From an uncultured Lachnospiraceae bacterium (GTDB lineage: Bacteria; Bacillota; Clostridia; Lachnospirales; Lachnospiraceae): a DNA stretch of 64,000 nucleotides. A program made the translations under genes and the position numbers. Positions 46,637 through 55,780 of the stretch are shown piece after piece. Numbering within the stretch: the first letter of the stretch is position 1; each line of letters starts with the position of its first letter. Below the pieces are notes generated by a model, which did not search any database, was not told where the DNA came from, and worked only from the letters and a program-made list of their open reading frames with translations. The stretch is taken from positions 124,001 to 188,000 of the forward strand of contig CAUAFT010000003.1 in NCBI GenBank assembly GCA_958428365.1, written 5' to 3'.

Positions 46637-47413
46637 CTATTTGTTTTGATTGTTTGCTTCAACTATTTCCGAAAGCCTGATGTTTTCATTGTGGTATCTC
46701 GCCTGCGGATTCTTTTCCGGTATCTTTAACCGAATTGCATTTTGCGGACAGTGATGGACGCACGCCAGACACATCTGGCACTTACTCATCTCGTGATATT
46801 CTGCATGTTGGTTTTCTATACAAATACGCCCTGTCGGACAGACTCGTGTACAGATGCCGCAGCCAATACAATTTTGCAGCACTCGGAAAATTCCATTCCT
46901 GCTGTCTATAGGATTTGCCTCTCGCATTTCAAGATATTTTTCATGCCATTCTCTATCTTCCTGTGTTACAGTCTGTTTCCAATGTTTTTTAGACTCTATA
47001 TCCACTTTCATTCTGGCGATATGCTCATCGACTTTTTTCTCTGGATCAATCGCAATCTGCTCATTCATATCAAATGCAGGAAGATAATTATCTACCATCA
47101 TAATCGTATTGATATAATCTGCTTCCATTCCGCATTCCTTCAAATAATGATCTGCAAGCTCTGCTGCTCCGCCATGTATTCTTCCATATGTCAGCACAAG
47201 GAAAAAATAATCTGTATAAAATGATGTTTTTTTCAGAAAACGCTTCACCATTTCCGGCATCTCATGTCCATAGACCGGACATACAATACCTATTTTGTCT
47301 GCTGTGAACTCACTTCCTTCATCATGAATGACCTGGGGAATACTCATTCTCACCTCATCCAGCTTCTTTGCCACATACAAGCTATTGCCTGTTCCTGTAA
47401 AATACAATACCAT
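46637..47413 (-). CDS. EFR1-type flavodoxin/ferredoxin fusion
   Basis: A 258-aa cytoplasmic electron carrier. The N-terminal flavodoxin-like half starts MVLYFTGTGNSLYVAKKLDE (FMN loop), and the C-terminal half is a two-cluster ferredoxin: 'CIGCGICTRVCPTGRI' and 'CQMCLACVHHCPQNAI'. This is the EFR1 family. It probably passes electrons to the reductases of this locus. First gene of the minus-strand cluster, divergent from the LysR regulator with a gap of 143 bp. Confidence 0.93.
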   Translation of the reverse strand: MVLYFTGTGNSLYVAKKLDEVRMSIPQVIHDEGSEFTADKIGIVCPVYGHEMPEMVKRFLKKTSFYTDYFFLVLTYGRIHGGAAELADHYLKECGMEADYINTIMMVDNYLPAFDMNEQIAIDPEKKVDEHIARMKVDIESKKHWKQTVTQEDREWHEKYLEMREANPIDSRNGIFRVLQNCIGCGICTRVCPTGRICIENQHAEYHEMSKCQMCLACVHHCPQNAIRLKIPEKNPQARYHNENIRLSEIVEANNQNK

Positions 47414-47556
47414 TTGAGCATACTCCTCCCCTCTGGTATGTTTACATATTCATTCTTTATGATTGAATTTTATATGATTTTTTATGAAAAGTACAATAAT
47501 TCTTCGGAAATGTGCTATACTCTAATGGAATAGTGAAACAGAAAGGAGACTTTGAT

Positions 47557-48390
47557 ATGGAACTCTTCGATTTAGAACAACTGGCTGCTTTTTCAGACTA
47601 TGGGACACTCTCTGCCGCCGCTGAAAAACTGCATCTTTCACAACCCACGCTCACAAAGACCATGAAGCGGCTTGAGGAAGAATTTCAGGTATCACTCTTT
47701 ATTCGTTCAAAAAACAAGTTAGAATTAAATGAAAATGGAAAACTAGCTGCTGAAAAGGCTCACAAGATCTTATCTGATTCACAAGAATTAATACAACTGG
47801 TTCGTTCCCTTGATCGGGAAAGACATACGATATCCATCGGCGCCTGTGCGCCTGTACCTGCATTCACACTTTCCCAGCGTGCCGCAAATCTCTATAAAGA
47901 TATGACTGTCACACAGGAATTAAAGAGTAATTCTGACCTGATCTCCGGACTACGTAACGAAAAATATCAGATTATCATTTTGCCCTACAAGCCTGCTGAA
48001 AAAGATATCGTCACAAAAGAATATGGAAAAGAGGCTTTATTTTTTGTGTTCCCGAAAATACACCATTATGCAGACAGAAAAGAAATCTCCCTTAGCGAAA
48101 TGGACGGTGAAAATATGCTTTTATTTTCAGATATCGGGTTCTGGCATAATATTGTAACCACACATATGCCGCATTCCCGCTTTCTGATACAGACAGAGCG
48201 TTTTGACTTTAATGAACTCACGCGCTCATCCATACTGCCATTTTTTGCAACCGATGTAACCCTGCGTTTTTCAGATATACCCGATGATCGTGTTGCCGTT
48301 CCCGTCAAGGACAGCGAAGCCTCGGTCACTTATTATGCTGTGTGTTTATCAAGTAAGAAAGAACGCTTCAAGGCTTTGTTTCATAAGTAA
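47557..48390 (+). CDS. LysR family transcriptional regulator
   Basis: A 277-aa LysR regulator. The winged helix-turn-helix is 'LEQLAAFSDYGTLSAAAEKLHLSQPTLTKTMKRLEEEFQVSLFIR', followed by a linker helix and a two-lobed effector domain. ATG at 47557 has AAAGGAG upstream; the frame opens earlier without a site. Divergent from the EFR1-flavodoxin-AKR cluster, so it most likely controls those genes in response to a small electrophile or redox cue. Effector unknown. Confidence 0.94.
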   Translation: MELFDLEQLAAFSDYGTLSAAAEKLHLSQPTLTKTMKRLEEEFQVSLFIRSKNKLELNENGKLAAEKAHKILSDSQELIQLVRSLDRERHTISIGACAPVPAFTLSQRAANLYKDMTVTQELKSNSDLISGLRNEKYQIIILPYKPAEKDIVTKEYGKEALFFVFPKIHHYADRKEISLSEMDGENMLLFSDIGFWHNIVTTHMPHSRFLIQTERFDFNELTRSSILPFFATDVTLRFSDIPDDRVAVPVKDSEASVTYYAVCLSSKKERFKALFHK

Positions 48391-48400
48391 ATTGCATAAA

Positions 48401-48455
48401 ACATAGCCATACTTTAGGGAGGATATATCCTCTCAAAGCATGGCTATGTTCTTTC
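48401..48455. terminator. bidirectional terminator between lysR and pyrD
   Basis: ACATAGCCAT-a-CTTT pairs with AAAG-c-ATGGCTATGT, with an inner GAGGATATATCCTC stem and T-rich flank. Confidence 0.7.
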
Positions 48456-48530
48456 ACTTTTATATTTTCATATTATAATAATCATCGATCCCATTGACAA
48501 ATGAAATTACTCTTTTCTCTTCTTCCGGAT

Positions 48531-49436
48531 CTACTCTCTTACAGCCCCGATCAATTCCCGGATATCCGAGATCTCATATTCCGCCATATAGCTCTTGATC
48601 CCGTCCAGGATCTCCATGGTTGCCGTCGGATTGTTAAAATTCGCCGTTCCCACAGAGATTGCCGTAGCCCCGGCTAACATCATCTCAATGGCGTCCTCCG
48701 CCGTGGTGATGCCTCCCATTCCAATGATCGGTATCTGTACTGCCTGCGCAACCTGATAGACCATACGGACTGCGATGGGATGGATGGCCGGACCGGACAT
48801 TCCTCCGGTCTTATTCGCCAGTGCAAATTTTCTGGAATGAATGTTGATCTTCATTCCGGTCAGCGTATTAATAAGAGATAATACATCCGCACCGCCTGCC
48901 TCCGCTGCCCTTGCCATCTCAGCGATATCCGTCACGTTGGGACTCAGCTTCATGATGACCGGCTGCTTTGCATACTTCTTCACTTCTTTTGTAATAGCCT
49001 CCACTGCCTTCGGATCCTGTCCAAAGGCGATACCGCCCTCCTTCACATTCGGGCAGGAAATATTGATCTCCATCATATCAATGGGCTGATCTGCCAGACG
49101 TTCCACCACCTCGCAGTAGTCCTCTGTGGTTTTTCCACAGACATTGACGATGATCTTTGTATCGAACTGCTTCAAAAACGGGATATCCCGTTCCACGAAC
49201 TGATCAATGCCCGGATTCTGCAATCCCACAGCATTCAGCATTCCGCCGTAGACCTCCGCCACTCTCGGCGTAGGATTTCCCTCCCAGGGCACGTTGGCAA
49301 CGCCCTTGGTCACCACGGCTCCTAACTGATTCAGGTCTATAAATTCCGCATATTCCTTGCCGGAACCAAAGGTTCCCGAAGCCGTCATGATCGGATTATT
49401 TAATGTTACTCCCGCCAGATCTACCTTCAGATTCAT
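48531..49436 (-). CDS. pyrD: dihydroorotate dehydrogenase, class 1B catalytic subunit
   Basis: Oxidises dihydroorotate to orotate with FMN, passing electrons to NAD+ through PyrK. The 301-aa protein has 'NPIMTASGTFGSGKEY', 'INISCPNVKEGG' (active-site Cys in class 1), 'VIMKLSPNVTDI', 'IPIIGMGGITTAEDAIEMMLAGA' (FMN phosphate). Its start overlaps the pyrK stop by one base. Last gene of pyrC-pyrF-pyrK-pyrD. The class 1B form, rather than quinone-linked class 2, suits an anaerobe. Confidence 0.97.
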   Translation of the reverse strand: MNLKVDLAGVTLNNPIMTASGTFGSGKEYAEFIDLNQLGAVVTKGVANVPWEGNPTPRVAEVYGGMLNAVGLQNPGIDQFVERDIPFLKQFDTKIIVNVCGKTTEDYCEVVERLADQPIDMMEINISCPNVKEGGIAFGQDPKAVEAITKEVKKYAKQPVIMKLSPNVTDIAEMARAAEAGGADVLSLINTLTGMKINIHSRKFALANKTGGMSGPAIHPIAVRMVYQVAQAVQIPIIGMGGITTAEDAIEMMLAGATAISVGTANFNNPTATMEILDGIKSYMAEYEISDIRELIGAVRE

Positions 49437-50203
49437 TACAGCTCCACCTCCTCAGCTAAGAATACCGGACCCTCTTTACAGATTCGTTTGTTATGAACAT
49501 TGGTGTGCTCATCCTTGTGCCTGGATTTGCAGACACAGGCAAGACAGGCGCCGATCCCGCACGCCATCCGCTCCTCCATGGAGATCCAGCACTCCATCTT
49601 ATGTTCTGCGGCATATTCCTTCAATGCCTTTAGCATCGGTGTAGGTCCGCAGGCATAGATAATGTCCGCCTCAAGCTCATTGACCCGGATGGCATCCAAT
49701 ACCGTACCCCTGGTTCCGGCGCTTCCGTCCTCCGTAGCAATATAGACCTCTCCCAGCTTTTCAAATTCTTCTGTCAAAAACAGCTCGTCCCGATATCCTA
49801 AGATCATCTGCTTCTCACATTCCAGTTCCCTCGCCAGCTCCAGCATCGGCGGGATTCCAATTCCCCCTCCGATCAGAAACGCCTTCTTGCTCTTCTTTGG
49901 AAATCCATTCCCATGAGGTCCGATGATATCTATGATCGTTCCCGCACGCATGTGGGAAAATTCCTCGGTTCCCTTACCTGCCACACGGTAGACCAGACGA
50001 AGCGATCCATCCTTCTTATCCAATTCACAGATACTGATCGGTCTTGGAAGAATACGGCTTCCGTCCTGACTGTACACGGAAACAAACTGTCCCGCCTTTG
50101 CATTTTTTACAATATCCTCCGCCTTCAGCCACATGCTGTAAATGCCATGGGCGATCTCCTCCTGACGGATGATGAATGCCTTTTCCCTGCATTTCTCTGC
50201 CAT
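49436..50203 (-). CDS. pyrK: dihydroorotate dehydrogenase electron-transfer subunit
   Basis: FAD and 2Fe-2S subunit that moves electrons from PyrD to NAD+. The 255-aa protein has the FAD-binding 'RILPRPISICELD', the NAD fold 'AFLIGGGIGIPPMLELARELE' and the 2Fe-2S cysteine set in 'EERMACGIGACLACVCKSR' with a later cysteine at 'RICKEGPVF'. It overlaps pyrD by one base and lies 52 bp after pyrF. Confidence 0.96.
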   Translation of the reverse strand: MAEKCREKAFIIRQEEIAHGIYSMWLKAEDIVKNAKAGQFVSVYSQDGSRILPRPISICELDKKDGSLRLVYRVAGKGTEEFSHMRAGTIIDIIGPHGNGFPKKSKKAFLIGGGIGIPPMLELARELECEKQMILGYRDELFLTEEFEKLGEVYIATEDGSAGTRGTVLDAIRVNELEADIIYACGPTPMLKALKEYAAEHKMECWISMEERMACGIGACLACVCKSRHKDEHTNVHNKRICKEGPVFLAEEVEL

Positions 50204-50255
50204 TGTCCTGCCTTCTCCTTTTACTTCTTAATTTTATCCTGGTTTCTGTTCTCTG

Positions 50256-51185
50256 TTATTTTGCCTTTTCCAAGGCTCCGTTAATATCCTCCACCATATC
50301 GATGACTGTTGCTCTGGAAGCCTCTGCAAAGTTCTCTTCTCCAAACTTCGCATATTTTTCCTGCTTATATGCCGCAATGATTCCCCTGGAGGAATTGACG
50401 ATAGCTCCCAGTCCGTCCTCGTTAAAGAAATGCACCAGATCTTCGCCTTTGCCCCCCTGTGCTCCGTACCCCGGAACTAAGATATAACTCTTTGGCATTA
50501 CCTTCCTTAACACCTTGCCCATCTCCGGATAAGTAGCCCCCACTACTGCTCCGATGTAACTGTAACGATCTCCCATGTGATCGCTTCCCCATTCAGCGAC
50601 CTTTTCTCCGACCCACTCATAGAGCGGTCTTCCATCGATCACGCGATCCTGGAACTCACCGCTGGACGGATTGGAGGTCTTTACCAGGATAAACAATCCC
50701 TTCTTTTCCTCCTTGCAGACATCAATAAATGGTTGGATTCCGTCCGTTCCCAGATATGGGTTCACAGTTGCAAAGTCCTCGTTAAAAGTGGAATATACCT
50801 TGCTTCCCACCTGTACCCTGCCCAGATGCCCTGTAGCATAGGCTGCGGAGGTGGAGCCGATATCTCCTCTTTTTACATCGCCAATGACCACCAGATCCTT
50901 TTCGTGACAGTAGTCCACGGTTTTCTGAAATGCCTTTAATCCCTCAATTCCAAACTGCTCATACATGGCAATCTGGGGTTTTACCGCTGGGATCAGGTCG
51001 CAGGTGGCGTCCACGATCTCCTTATTAAATTGCCAGATCGCGTCTGCCGCACCCTCTAAGGTCTCGCCAAATTCCCCAAAGGATCTTTTCTGAATATGCT
51101 CTGGAATATAATTCAGCATCGGGTCTAATCCCACTACGATCGGCGCCTTTGTCTTTTGAATCTTTGTTACCAGTTTGTTAATCAT
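50256..51185 (-). CDS. pyrF: orotidine 5'-phosphate decarboxylase
   Basis: Decarboxylates OMP to UMP, the last step of UMP synthesis. The 309-aa protein belongs to the long PyrF type (type 2, 270-310 aa). 'IVVGLDPML', 'DLVVIGDVKRGDIGSTSAAYATGHLG' (Asp-x-Lys-x-x-Asp catalytic set) and 'LVPGYGAQGGKGEDLVHFFN' mark the phosphate site. It overlaps pyrC by four bases. Confidence 0.97.
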   Translation of the reverse strand: MINKLVTKIQKTKAPIVVGLDPMLNYIPEHIQKRSFGEFGETLEGAADAIWQFNKEIVDATCDLIPAVKPQIAMYEQFGIEGLKAFQKTVDYCHEKDLVVIGDVKRGDIGSTSAAYATGHLGRVQVGSKVYSTFNEDFATVNPYLGTDGIQPFIDVCKEEKKGLFILVKTSNPSSGEFQDRVIDGRPLYEWVGEKVAEWGSDHMGDRYSYIGAVVGATYPEMGKVLRKVMPKSYILVPGYGAQGGKGEDLVHFFNEDGLGAIVNSSRGIIAAYKQEKYAKFGEENFAEASRATVIDMVEDINGALEKAK

Positions 51186-52477
51186 TTTTTGTCTCCTGTC
51201 GTCTCGTTTTCGTATATGATCTTGCCATCACAGATGGTCATTTTTACTTCTCCTGTCACGGTACGTCCGTGGAATGGGGTGTTTCTGCCCTTGGATGCAA
51301 ATTTTTCCGCATCGATCTCATAGGTTTTTTCCGGGTCAAAGATCACAAGATCCGCCGGTTTTCCCTCCGCAAGGCTTCCTCTGCCGCTTCCGATGACCTG
51401 CGCCGGATTATAGCTCATCTTTTCCGCCATCTGCATCGGGGTCAGGTATTTTTTTAAAACCAGTTCCGTATAGGTAAGGGCTGCCACGGTCTCAATGCCC
51501 ACGATCCCAAAAGGTGCTTTTTTCATGGACTGATTCTTATCCTGCCGGGTATGAGGCGCATGATCCGTGGAAATGACGTCCATGACATTGTCCTTCAGTC
51601 CCTGCTTCAACGCCTCCACATCCTCCTTCGTGCGAAGCGGCGGGTTCATCTTATAATTGGTATCCCCCGGCACCAGATCGTCTGTGGTCAGAGTGAAATG
51701 ATGCGGACACACTTCTGCTGTGACCGGGAGTCCTTCTGCTTTTGCCATTTTTACCATTTTGACGCTGTCCTTTGTGGAACAGTGGCAGAGATGGAGCTTG
51801 GCACCGGTCTCTTTGGCAAGCACCATGTCTCTTGCTATGATGACGTCCTCCACGGAATTGGTGATCCCCGGCAGTCCCATCTTTTCCGTCACGGCATCCG
51901 CGTTGACCACGCCGCCATTGACTAAGTTCCAGTCTTCACAATGCGCCAGCACCGGGATCTGACACTCTGCCGCGATCTTCATAGCGTCACGGTAGAGCCT
52001 GGTATCCATAACAGACTTCCCATCCTCGCTGATGGCCGGGCTTCCCGCCTCTGCCATTCCCCGAATGTCGGCAAGCTCCTCTCCCTTTTGTCCCTTCGTC
52101 ACGGCTCCCACCTGTAAGACGTGGGTCATTCCGATGTTCTCCGCTTTTTTGTGCACATAGTCCACAACGTCGGCATTGTCCACCACCGGCTTTGTGTTCG
52201 GCATGGCAAGGATCGTGGTGTAGCCTCCTCTTGCCGCCGCATGGACGCCGCTCTCCACGGTCTCCTTTTCCTCGAAGCCCGGATCCCTTAAGTGTACATG
52301 GAGATCGATAAATCCCGGCATAACATAGCATCCCTTTGCGTCGATCGTGCGATCTGCCTTACCCTGTAACTTTTCTCCCCTTTTTACAATGACTCCCTCA
52401 TCGATCAGTATATCTATTACCTCATTTGTTCCCGTCGCCGGGTCTAAAACATGTCCGTTTTTTATGAAAAGCCTCAT
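51182..52477 (-). CDS. pyrC: dihydroorotase
   Basis: Zinc hydrolase that closes carbamoyl-aspartate to dihydroorotate. The 431-aa protein (class I type) has the metal motif 'GFIDLHVHLRDPGFEEKET' (HxH), 'LAHCEDWNL' and 'LHLCHCSTKDSV' (His), 'ISTDHAPHTRQDK' (Asp/His). It is the first gene of the pyrCFKD operon, with its own promoter. pyrB and pyrI are not in the window. Confidence 0.97.
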   Translation of the reverse strand: MRLFIKNGHVLDPATGTNEVIDILIDEGVIVKRGEKLQGKADRTIDAKGCYVMPGFIDLHVHLRDPGFEEKETVESGVHAAARGGYTTILAMPNTKPVVDNADVVDYVHKKAENIGMTHVLQVGAVTKGQKGEELADIRGMAEAGSPAISEDGKSVMDTRLYRDAMKIAAECQIPVLAHCEDWNLVNGGVVNADAVTEKMGLPGITNSVEDVIIARDMVLAKETGAKLHLCHCSTKDSVKMVKMAKAEGLPVTAEVCPHHFTLTTDDLVPGDTNYKMNPPLRTKEDVEALKQGLKDNVMDVISTDHAPHTRQDKNQSMKKAPFGIVGIETVAALTYTELVLKKYLTPMQMAEKMSYNPAQVIGSGRGSLAEGKPADLVIFDPEKTYEIDAEKFASKGRNTPFHGRTVTGEVKMTICDGKIIYENETTGDKK

Positions 52478-52526
52478 TCTCTTTCCTCACTTTCGTCTTT
52501 GCTGATTGGCAGACTAAACCAATTTC

Positions 52527-52555
52527 ATTTTATCATGACGGAAAGGGTATCGCAA
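52527..52555 (-). promoter_or_regulatory. promoter of pyrCFKD
   Basis: TTGCGA (52550-52555), 17 bp, TAAAAT (52527-52532) with extended TGA on the reverse strand. The leader is only about 40 bases, with no PyrR attenuator visible. Confidence 0.65.
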
Positions 52556-52584
52556 CAGTGGAGTGGAAATTCTTGCAAAATAAA

Positions 52585-52619
52585 AGAACCAAACCCTGTA
52601 CAATACAGGATTCAGTTCC
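52585..52619 (-). terminator. terminator of the flavin/FeS cluster
   Basis: Reverse-strand stem GGAAC...CCTGTA / TACAGG...GGTTC, then TTTTATTTTG, just after the polyferredoxin stop. Confidence 0.7.
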
Positions 52620-52626
52620 GCGAAAT

Positions 52627-53427
52627 TCATGCTTCTATGGTTTTATCCGATTTTTGATCGTTCTTGGATATTCCTATACAGATATTCGCCCGCGGGCAGA
52701 TCTGTGTACATCTTCCGCATCGGATACACTCCCCTTCCTGAAGGGGATTTTCTTCTAATTTGATATGTACCGGGCAGTTGTTTTTACACGCCTGACAATT
52801 CGGGATACAGGAGTCCGCTTTTCTACGGAGCTTTAAAAACGGAATCTCAGGAAGCAGGGAAAAGACCGCTCCCATGGGGCACAGGAACTGACAGAAAAAT
52901 CGTTCCTGTACTGCCATTCCGATGAGAATCAGGATAAAAAGGAATAACGCTGTTCCATAGCCGCCCAGTTTTAAGTTACCTGCCGTTATCAGGGAAAACA
53001 CTGTCCATGGACTGTACTTTGTAACTCCCCCGCTCTGTCCTGCAAAGCAGAGCGCTAAAACCAAAACTAACACGATGTATTTTAGTTTTTGTAATATCGG
53101 CAATGCCTTTTTCGGAATCTTGGGAAGTTTTTTTCCGGTCTTTTTCTGTAAAAATACGGAAAACTGATAGATCCAGTCTCCCACCGCCCCAAAGGCGCAC
53201 ATCCAGCCGCAAAAAATTCTTCCAAATACAATGGTCAGCCCGCAGAGAATCACCAGGCAGAGTAAAAATGAGGAGGTATGCAGAGCCGCCCCGCTTCCCA
53301 GCGCTGTAAATACTTCCTTGATCCCTCCAAACGCCTGGGAAAATAATGCGGGGGCAAGGAGAAAGAAAATTATTTGTACCACAATTCTTCCCCACTGAAG
53401 TCTCCATTTTTTATTCTTCCAATGCAT
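52627..53427 (-). CDS. NapH/RnfC-like membrane polyferredoxin
   Basis: A 266-aa membrane iron-sulfur protein with about four to five helices. It carries the membrane motif 'FGRIFCGWMCAFGAVGDWIYQ' and the later 'FCQFLCPMGAVFSLLPE' (both C-x3-C[P/A]) typical of NapH-type proteins, and two 4Fe-4S clusters near the C-terminus: 'CIPNCQACKNNCP' and 'CIRCGRCTQICPRANIC'. It probably moves electrons across the membrane to the flavinylated proteins encoded just upstream. ATG at 53427 follows GGAG and overlaps the preceding gene by 17 bases. Confidence 0.88.
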   Translation of the reverse strand: MHWKNKKWRLQWGRIVVQIIFFLLAPALFSQAFGGIKEVFTALGSGAALHTSSFLLCLVILCGLTIVFGRIFCGWMCAFGAVGDWIYQFSVFLQKKTGKKLPKIPKKALPILQKLKYIVLVLVLALCFAGQSGGVTKYSPWTVFSLITAGNLKLGGYGTALFLFILILIGMAVQERFFCQFLCPMGAVFSLLPEIPFLKLRRKADSCIPNCQACKNNCPVHIKLEENPLQEGECIRCGRCTQICPRANICIGISKNDQKSDKTIEA

Positions 53428-53842
53428 TCTGTACTCCTTCCAGGATTCCGTTCGAAGAGAGGGTCGCACCGGAGACGGTATCCACCTCCCAGGTCTGTTT
53501 TTCCACCACGTCCTCCAATATCTTTTCCGCCGCTTTTAAATATTCCGGCGTTTCATTTTCTGCGGAGAGAATTTTTGCCGAGGTGATCTCTCCCTCTTCC
53601 ACCTTTATTTCCACCTCGATCTCACCGCCAAATCCATAACCGCTTCCGGTATGGGTTCCATCACTGTAGGCTTCGTCCTCATCTGAGCCGCTTTCCACCT
53701 CATTCCACGCCCGCTCTGCCAGCGCCGCTTCCTCTTCATATGCCGCTACTTTTTCTTCCCGTGCCAGGGCGTACTGCTGATAGCCGAACAGGATCCCGCA
53801 GATCAAAAGCAGATTCAGGCTCTTTATAATAAATGTCCGCAC
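53411..53842 (-). CDS. single FMN_bind-domain membrane protein
   Basis: A 143-aa protein with an N-terminal membrane anchor (about 5-25), an acidic spacer and one FMN_bind domain: 'GYGFGGEIEVEIKVEEGEI', then the flavinylation site 'VDTVSGATLSSNGI' whose threonine would receive FMN from ApbE. It lies between the five-domain flavoprotein and the polyferredoxin and may bridge electrons between them. Start ATG at 53842, 19 bases after the previous stop. Confidence 0.9.
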   Translation of the reverse strand: MRTFIIKSLNLLLICGILFGYQQYALAREEKVAAYEEEAALAERAWNEVESGSDEDEAYSDGTHTGSGYGFGGEIEVEIKVEEGEITSAKILSAENETPEYLKAAEKILEDVVEKQTWEVDTVSGATLSSNGILEGVQNALEE

Positions 53843-53860
53843 CTTGTTTTCCTCCCGTAT

Positions 53861-55762
53861 TTATTTCTTTGCCTCTTCCACCGCTTTTTTATATAGCTCC
53901 ACCAATGCGTCCGAAGAACAGGTGGCTCCTGAGACGTTATCCACATTGCTGCTCTGGCGGCTGAGTAACTGCGGTATGATCGTCTTCGCCGCCTCCTCGC
54001 AGTAGCCCCGGTTGCTCTCATCCGTCAGGGTCATATTTTCGATGGAAACCAGTTTTTGATCCTGGAATGTGACGTCCGCCGTCAGATCATAATCCCAGAA
54101 CTCATCATAGATATCCTTTACCGTTACGGTAACGGTGTATGTTCCGTCTTTTACATCTCCCACTGGAACCTCTTCTTCTGCGGGCTTCTCCTCATCTTTT
54201 TCCATATCCTCCTCCGGCTCATCCTGCGCCGTGCCGGTGGCTTCCGTCAACGCCAGCAGATAAAGGGAGCGTATGGTCTTAGAAGAGCAGGTGGCTCCTG
54301 AGACCGCGCTGATTCCTGAGGCAGACTGTTTTTTTACCAGCTGTGGAACCACGCCGCTGTATTTCTCCGTGCCGTTTGCCGCCCTTAAATAATAGTTGCG
54401 GTTCGTCTCATCTGTGGAAGTGAAATTTGTCATAGATTTTAACTTTCCATCCGCAAAGATCACATCCGCTGTCATGGTATATGGCAAAAATGCTTTTTTT
54501 GCATCCGGCTCGCAGAGGGCGCTTACCCGATAAGTTCCATCGGTGACCGTACCGGATGGTTTTTCTTCTTCATCCTCCATGATATCCGGTGTCTTCTCCT
54601 CCGTATCTTTTTTTGTATCGTTCTTATCGTCATCGGTCTTCCCGCCGTTTGCCGCCACCGCCTTCTTATAGGCGTCCAGATAGGCGTCTACGATCGCATT
54701 GGAAGAATAGGTCGCTCCCGATACCGCGTCCACCTCTGTATTCTGGGCTTTTAAGATCCTCTTTACCATAGGTTTCCAGGCTTTTACCCAATATTCCTCA
54801 TTGGCTTCGTCCTCATTTCCGGTGATCTTTGGACCATTAAGAGAGACGGTTTTTCCATCCTGAAACCTTGCTTTCAGACTGAGGGTGTAACCGAACTGCT
54901 CACAGACGGCGCTTCCCGTATAGGTTCCGTCCGCGGGAAGCCCCTCCGGCGCTTCCCTGTCCTCATCTGTCTCGGAAGCGGAAGAATCTGCCGCCGTATC
55001 CGTTGTATCAACTGCCGCGCCTGCCGCCTGATTCAGCGCCGCGATCACCGCCTCCCGGATTCCGTTGGAGGAATAGGTCGCCCCGGAGACCGTATCCACA
55101 TTGGGACTCTGGGCTTCCACGATCCGGGATACGATCGCCAGCGCCTTTTCAAAATAGGATGGAGTCTCCTTTGCATGATCCACCACCTGAATATCTGCGA
55201 TACTGCCTCCGCTTATGGTCACCTCCACCGTGATAGTTCCCCCATATCCCATGGCAGACCCCCGATAGACTCCATCCGCCCAGCTTCCGCCCTGGTACAG
55301 GGTCTCTGTCAGTTCCCCCGCGCTTTCCGCCGATTCCAGCTCTGATTTTTCCGTGGAACCGGTGAGGGCATTTCGAACCGCCTCCTTAATTCCCCTGGAA
55401 GAATAGGTTGCTCCGGAGACCGCATCCACTTCCCAGGTCTGTTCTTCTATCATGGTCTCAGTCAGCTTCTTTGCCCGTTCAAAGAACGCTTTATCGTCAA
55501 CGTAACTCAGAACCTCAATCGAAGCGATCTGGTGATCCGTCACCTGAACCTCCACCGTCACGTCCCCCTTAAACCCGGTTCCGGTTCCCTGATAGATTCC
55601 GTCCGTATAATTTCCTTTTGCCTTCTCCTCCGCCGCTTCCACGGTTTTGGTGGGATATGTGATCTTTGAAAATTCCGGCGCATTCAGATAAAAGCCGGCT
55701 GCCGCAGCCGAAACCAATCCCACTGCCGGAAGCAAAAAGAGTCCTTCTTTCCAATGCTTCAT
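53861..55762 (-). CDS. five-domain FMN_bind extracellular flavoprotein
   Basis: A 633-aa exported or membrane-anchored protein: an N-terminal helix ('GLFLLPAVGLVSAAAAGFYL') and five FMN_bind domains. Each has its own flavinylation site: 'VDAVSGATYSSRG', 'VDTVSGATYSSNGI', 'VDAVSGATYSSNAI', 'ISAVSGATCSSKTI' and 'VDNVSGATCSSDAL'. Domains 4 and 5 carry a Cys after the threonine. Linkers are Asp/Glu/Lys-rich. ATG at 55762 has GAGGAGG upstream. A chain of up to five covalent FMNs would serve as a wire for extracellular electron transfer. Acceptor unknown. Confidence 0.92.
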   Translation of the reverse strand: MKHWKEGLFLLPAVGLVSAAAAGFYLNAPEFSKITYPTKTVEAAEEKAKGNYTDGIYQGTGTGFKGDVTVEVQVTDHQIASIEVLSYVDDKAFFERAKKLTETMIEEQTWEVDAVSGATYSSRGIKEAVRNALTGSTEKSELESAESAGELTETLYQGGSWADGVYRGSAMGYGGTITVEVTISGGSIADIQVVDHAKETPSYFEKALAIVSRIVEAQSPNVDTVSGATYSSNGIREAVIAALNQAAGAAVDTTDTAADSSASETDEDREAPEGLPADGTYTGSAVCEQFGYTLSLKARFQDGKTVSLNGPKITGNEDEANEEYWVKAWKPMVKRILKAQNTEVDAVSGATYSSNAIVDAYLDAYKKAVAANGGKTDDDKNDTKKDTEEKTPDIMEDEEEKPSGTVTDGTYRVSALCEPDAKKAFLPYTMTADVIFADGKLKSMTNFTSTDETNRNYYLRAANGTEKYSGVVPQLVKKQSASGISAVSGATCSSKTIRSLYLLALTEATGTAQDEPEEDMEKDEEKPAEEEVPVGDVKDGTYTVTVTVKDIYDEFWDYDLTADVTFQDQKLVSIENMTLTDESNRGYCEEAAKTIIPQLLSRQSSNVDNVSGATCSSDALVELYKKAVEEAKK

Positions 55763-55780
55763 GTCCTGCCTCCTCACACT

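Noticed and set aside
52478..52560. PyrR-type attenuator before pyrC
   Set aside because: The leader is only about 40 bases and has no anti-terminator/terminator pair.
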